A stretch of DNA of 38,568 bases from positions 1 to 38,568 of the IMG/VR virus record IMGVR_UViG_3300020467_000003; one strand, written 5' to 3'. Under the pieces are notes generated by a model. The model made no database searches and was not told the origin of the DNA. It was given only the letters and a program-made list of their open reading frames with translations. A program made the translations under genes and the position numbers. This DNA comes from a virus. Shown piece by piece: positions 37,473-38,568 of this stretch (positions within the stretch are counted from its first letter, which is position 1; the number at the start of each line of letters is the position of its first letter).

Positions 37473-37958
37473 ATGGACACACTATATATAGAGTTGCCTG
37501 AGTTGCCTGACGCTAATAATATTTTAGTACCACCTAAAACAATTTTTTATCCACCTGTGGCAGACGTTCCGTACCTAGACCCTTTACTTCTTCCAAGTCT
37601 GGAACAGGTAGAGTCGGGTCTGGGAGATCAGGAATCTGCTGTTGAAGAAGAAAAAGCATCTTCAAAGGAGGGAGAGTTAGAACTAAAACCAGAGACAATA
37701 CCGACAAACCTGCCAAACACCAAAGAAATTTTATCAACTGAAGAACCTGTAGCTACATTTAATATACCTTTTTTTGGAGAAATGCCTATACCTGCACCAG
37801 AGGTCATAGCTTCTAGTGTTATAGCTAGTGGAGTATCAGCCACAGCAGCAGTAACAGGTTCAATCGTTTTGCAAAGCGTTATTAATCAGCTAAAGAAAAT
37901 AATGACAAAGATATTTAAGAAGGTACTTAAGAAAGAGATTGCAGATCAAAAGAAATAA
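37473..37958 (+). CDS. Pro/Glu-rich protein with C-terminal membrane segment (161 aa)
   Basis: A 161-residue protein that starts with YIELPELPDANNILVPP and continues Pro-rich for about 60 residues. A Glu/Ser-rich middle follows (EEEKASSKEGELELKP), then IPFFGEMPIPAPEVIA. A hydrophobic helix at about 115-140 (IASSVIASGVSATAAVTGSI) and a basic tail (KKIMTKIFKKVLKKEI) complete it. I associate proteins with this layout (Leu-Pro start, PAPEV, one membrane segment, basic tail) with cyanophages, where their function is unknown. It is the only plus-strand gene in the right half and is divergent from the capsid gene. Confidence 0.7.
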   Translation: MDTLYIELPELPDANNILVPPKTIFYPPVADVPYLDPLLLPSLEQVESGLGDQESAVEEEKASSKEGELELKPETIPTNLPNTKEILSTEEPVATFNIPFFGEMPIPAPEVIASSVIASGVSATAAVTGSIVLQSVINQLKKIMTKIFKKVLKKEIADQKK

Positions 37959-37974
37959 GGTATAGTAATATTAG

Positions 37975-38020
37975 CAATCTTCCCCTTAACCAAGTCTAAG
38001 ACCTCTGTAGTTAGGGATTG
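37975..38020. terminator. Weak hairpin between convergent genes
   Basis: CAAT..CCC-TTAAC (from 37975) can pair with GTTA-GGG..ATTG (to 38020) around a loop of about 20 bases, between the end of the Pro-rich gene and the end of the 178-aa gene. The stem is interrupted and no long T-run is adjacent. It could be a weak bidirectional terminator. Confidence 0.25.
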
Positions 38021-38547
38021 TTGATTGCCTTAAATTTTTCGGGATTAGCTTTTACATAACTTCGTATATTAATGACATCACTACAGATGTATGCGTATTT
38101 AGAAGCAGGGTTTATCATATAGCCACTTGCGTGAAGCTGACTACACTTCAAAACACGAACTAGCTGTTTATCATGCACTTGCTTGTCTAGTTCTTCTATG
38201 GCTAGGTCTAGCTTTACTTTTGCTAATTCGTTACAAGTTTTATTATCTCCTAGCGGTATCATAAAACTCATTTGCACTCCCCAACCTTCATTAATGCTAT
38301 AAGTTTCTTCCCCCTGTGCATCATTTCCTGTATAAAAGGGAGTTATTGCCATAGTTGGTTGACTACAAACTAAGTTTCCAAACTGCTGTTTACCTGTCAT
38401 TCCATTATTAATATTCATATTTTGGTTGATAATACTAGAATTACCAACAGCATTTGGTTGAGCCTGTACGTTTGTATCGCCTTCGGCTCTTGCTTTACTG
38501 ACTAAAGACAGACAAAGAAGTGATAACGCTAGTAGTCGTAATCGCAT
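38011..38547 (-). CDS. Exported protein of unknown function (178 aa)
   Basis: A 178-residue protein with a signal peptide (MRLRLLALSLLCLSLVS, cleavage likely after ARA near residue 21). The mature part has an Asn/Gln-rich segment (SSIINQNMNINNGMTG), a beta-rich part (WGVQMSFMIPLGDNKTC), a charged helix (KVKLDLAIEELDKQVHDK) and paired Cys residues. The pattern of a signal peptide, Asn-rich stretch, GxxMSFMIPLG and conserved Cys is one I associate with cyanophage exported proteins found next to Pro-rich membrane proteins. Its first codons lie in the terminal repeat and overlap the end of the 121-aa exported gene on the circle. Confidence 0.75.
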   Translation of the reverse strand: MRLRLLALSLLCLSLVSKARAEGDTNVQAQPNAVGNSSIINQNMNINNGMTGKQQFGNLVCSQPTMAITPFYTGNDAQGEETYSINEGWGVQMSFMIPLGDNKTCNELAKVKLDLAIEELDKQVHDKQLVRVLKCSQLHASGYMINPASKYAYICSDVINIRSYVKANPEKFKAINNP

Positions 38548-38568
38548 CTGTTTGTGTAATTTCTTCTA
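38490..38568. repeat. 79-bp terminal direct repeat, right copy
   Basis: Identical to bases 1-79. Joining the two copies yields a circle of about 38,489 bp in which the leftward cluster of the 79-aa, 121-aa and 178-aa genes reads through without interruption. That continuity is independent support for the closure. Confidence 0.93.

Noticed and set aside
1-38568. Photosynthesis or nucleotide auxiliary genes (psbA, hli, talC, nrd, thyX) expected in some cyanophages
   Set aside because: None was seen among the translated frames, so they cannot be used to settle the host.

Overview
The window is very probably the complete genome of a small, AT-rich marine T7-like podovirus (Autographiviridae-like), given as a circular contig. 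Its last 79 bases repeat its first 79 exactly, so the unique length is about 38,489 bp. The T7 family signature is clear: a single-subunit RNA polymerase, a gp2.5-type single-stranded DNA binding protein, endonuclease I, fused primase-helicase, gp6-type exonuclease, portal, scaffold, major capsid protein, tail tubular proteins A and B, four internal virion proteins, a gp17-type fibre and the TerS/TerL pair. A tyrosine integrase sits just upstream of the RNA polymerase, as in several marine T7-like phages of picocyanobacteria and SAR11. Small exported and Pro-rich proteins resembling ones I associate with cyanophages, and the absence of a DNA polymerase gene, make a picocyanobacterial host (Prochlorococcus or Synechococcus) my first guess. 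From memory, a cyanopodovirus lineage lacking DNA polymerase with genomes of about 37-38 kb has been described, and this window would fit it. No psbA, hli, talC, ribonucleotide reductase or tRNA gene was seen, so the host call is an inference.

Layout. Plus strand, 675-3115: two small unknown genes, then TerS and TerL. 3116-3760: the only long non-coding stretch, holding a terminator, a perfect TTGACA element, inverted repeats and probably the physical genome ends. 3761-8199: early region with an ArdC-like antirestriction protein, about a dozen small unknown genes and a zinc-ribbon protein. Host-type promoters, terminators and a recurring TTGCTCA leader element separate its first units. 8212-11691: integrase, a small gene and RNA polymerase. 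11775-15353: replication and nucleotide-recycling genes (SSB, endonuclease I, primase-helicase, exonuclease). 15416-18716: portal, scaffold and small basic proteins.

Minus strand, 37312 down to 18713: capsid, two Lys-rich miniproteins, tail tubes A and B, internal virion proteins, T7-type fibre and a second large fibre with an RCC1-like propeller. In T7 these genes follow the scaffold on the same strand; here the whole block is inverted and meets the portal-scaffold arm head-on at a shared TTAA double stop. A T7-promoter-like sequence on the minus strand upstream of the capsid gene and an intrinsic terminator just after it mirror phi10 and T-phi of T7. A further minus-strand cluster crosses the contig junction (607 through 1/38568 to 38011) and encodes a holin candidate and two exported proteins. 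A plus-strand Pro-rich membrane protein lies between it and the capsid gene.

How it works together (inference from T7 biology): host RNA polymerase reads the early units, the phage RNA polymerase then transcribes replication genes rightward and capsid/tail genes leftward, and host DNA polymerase must copy the genome with the phage primase-helicase and SSB. Endonuclease I and the exonuclease degrade host DNA, and TerS/TerL package concatemers. The integrase gives the option of lysogeny.
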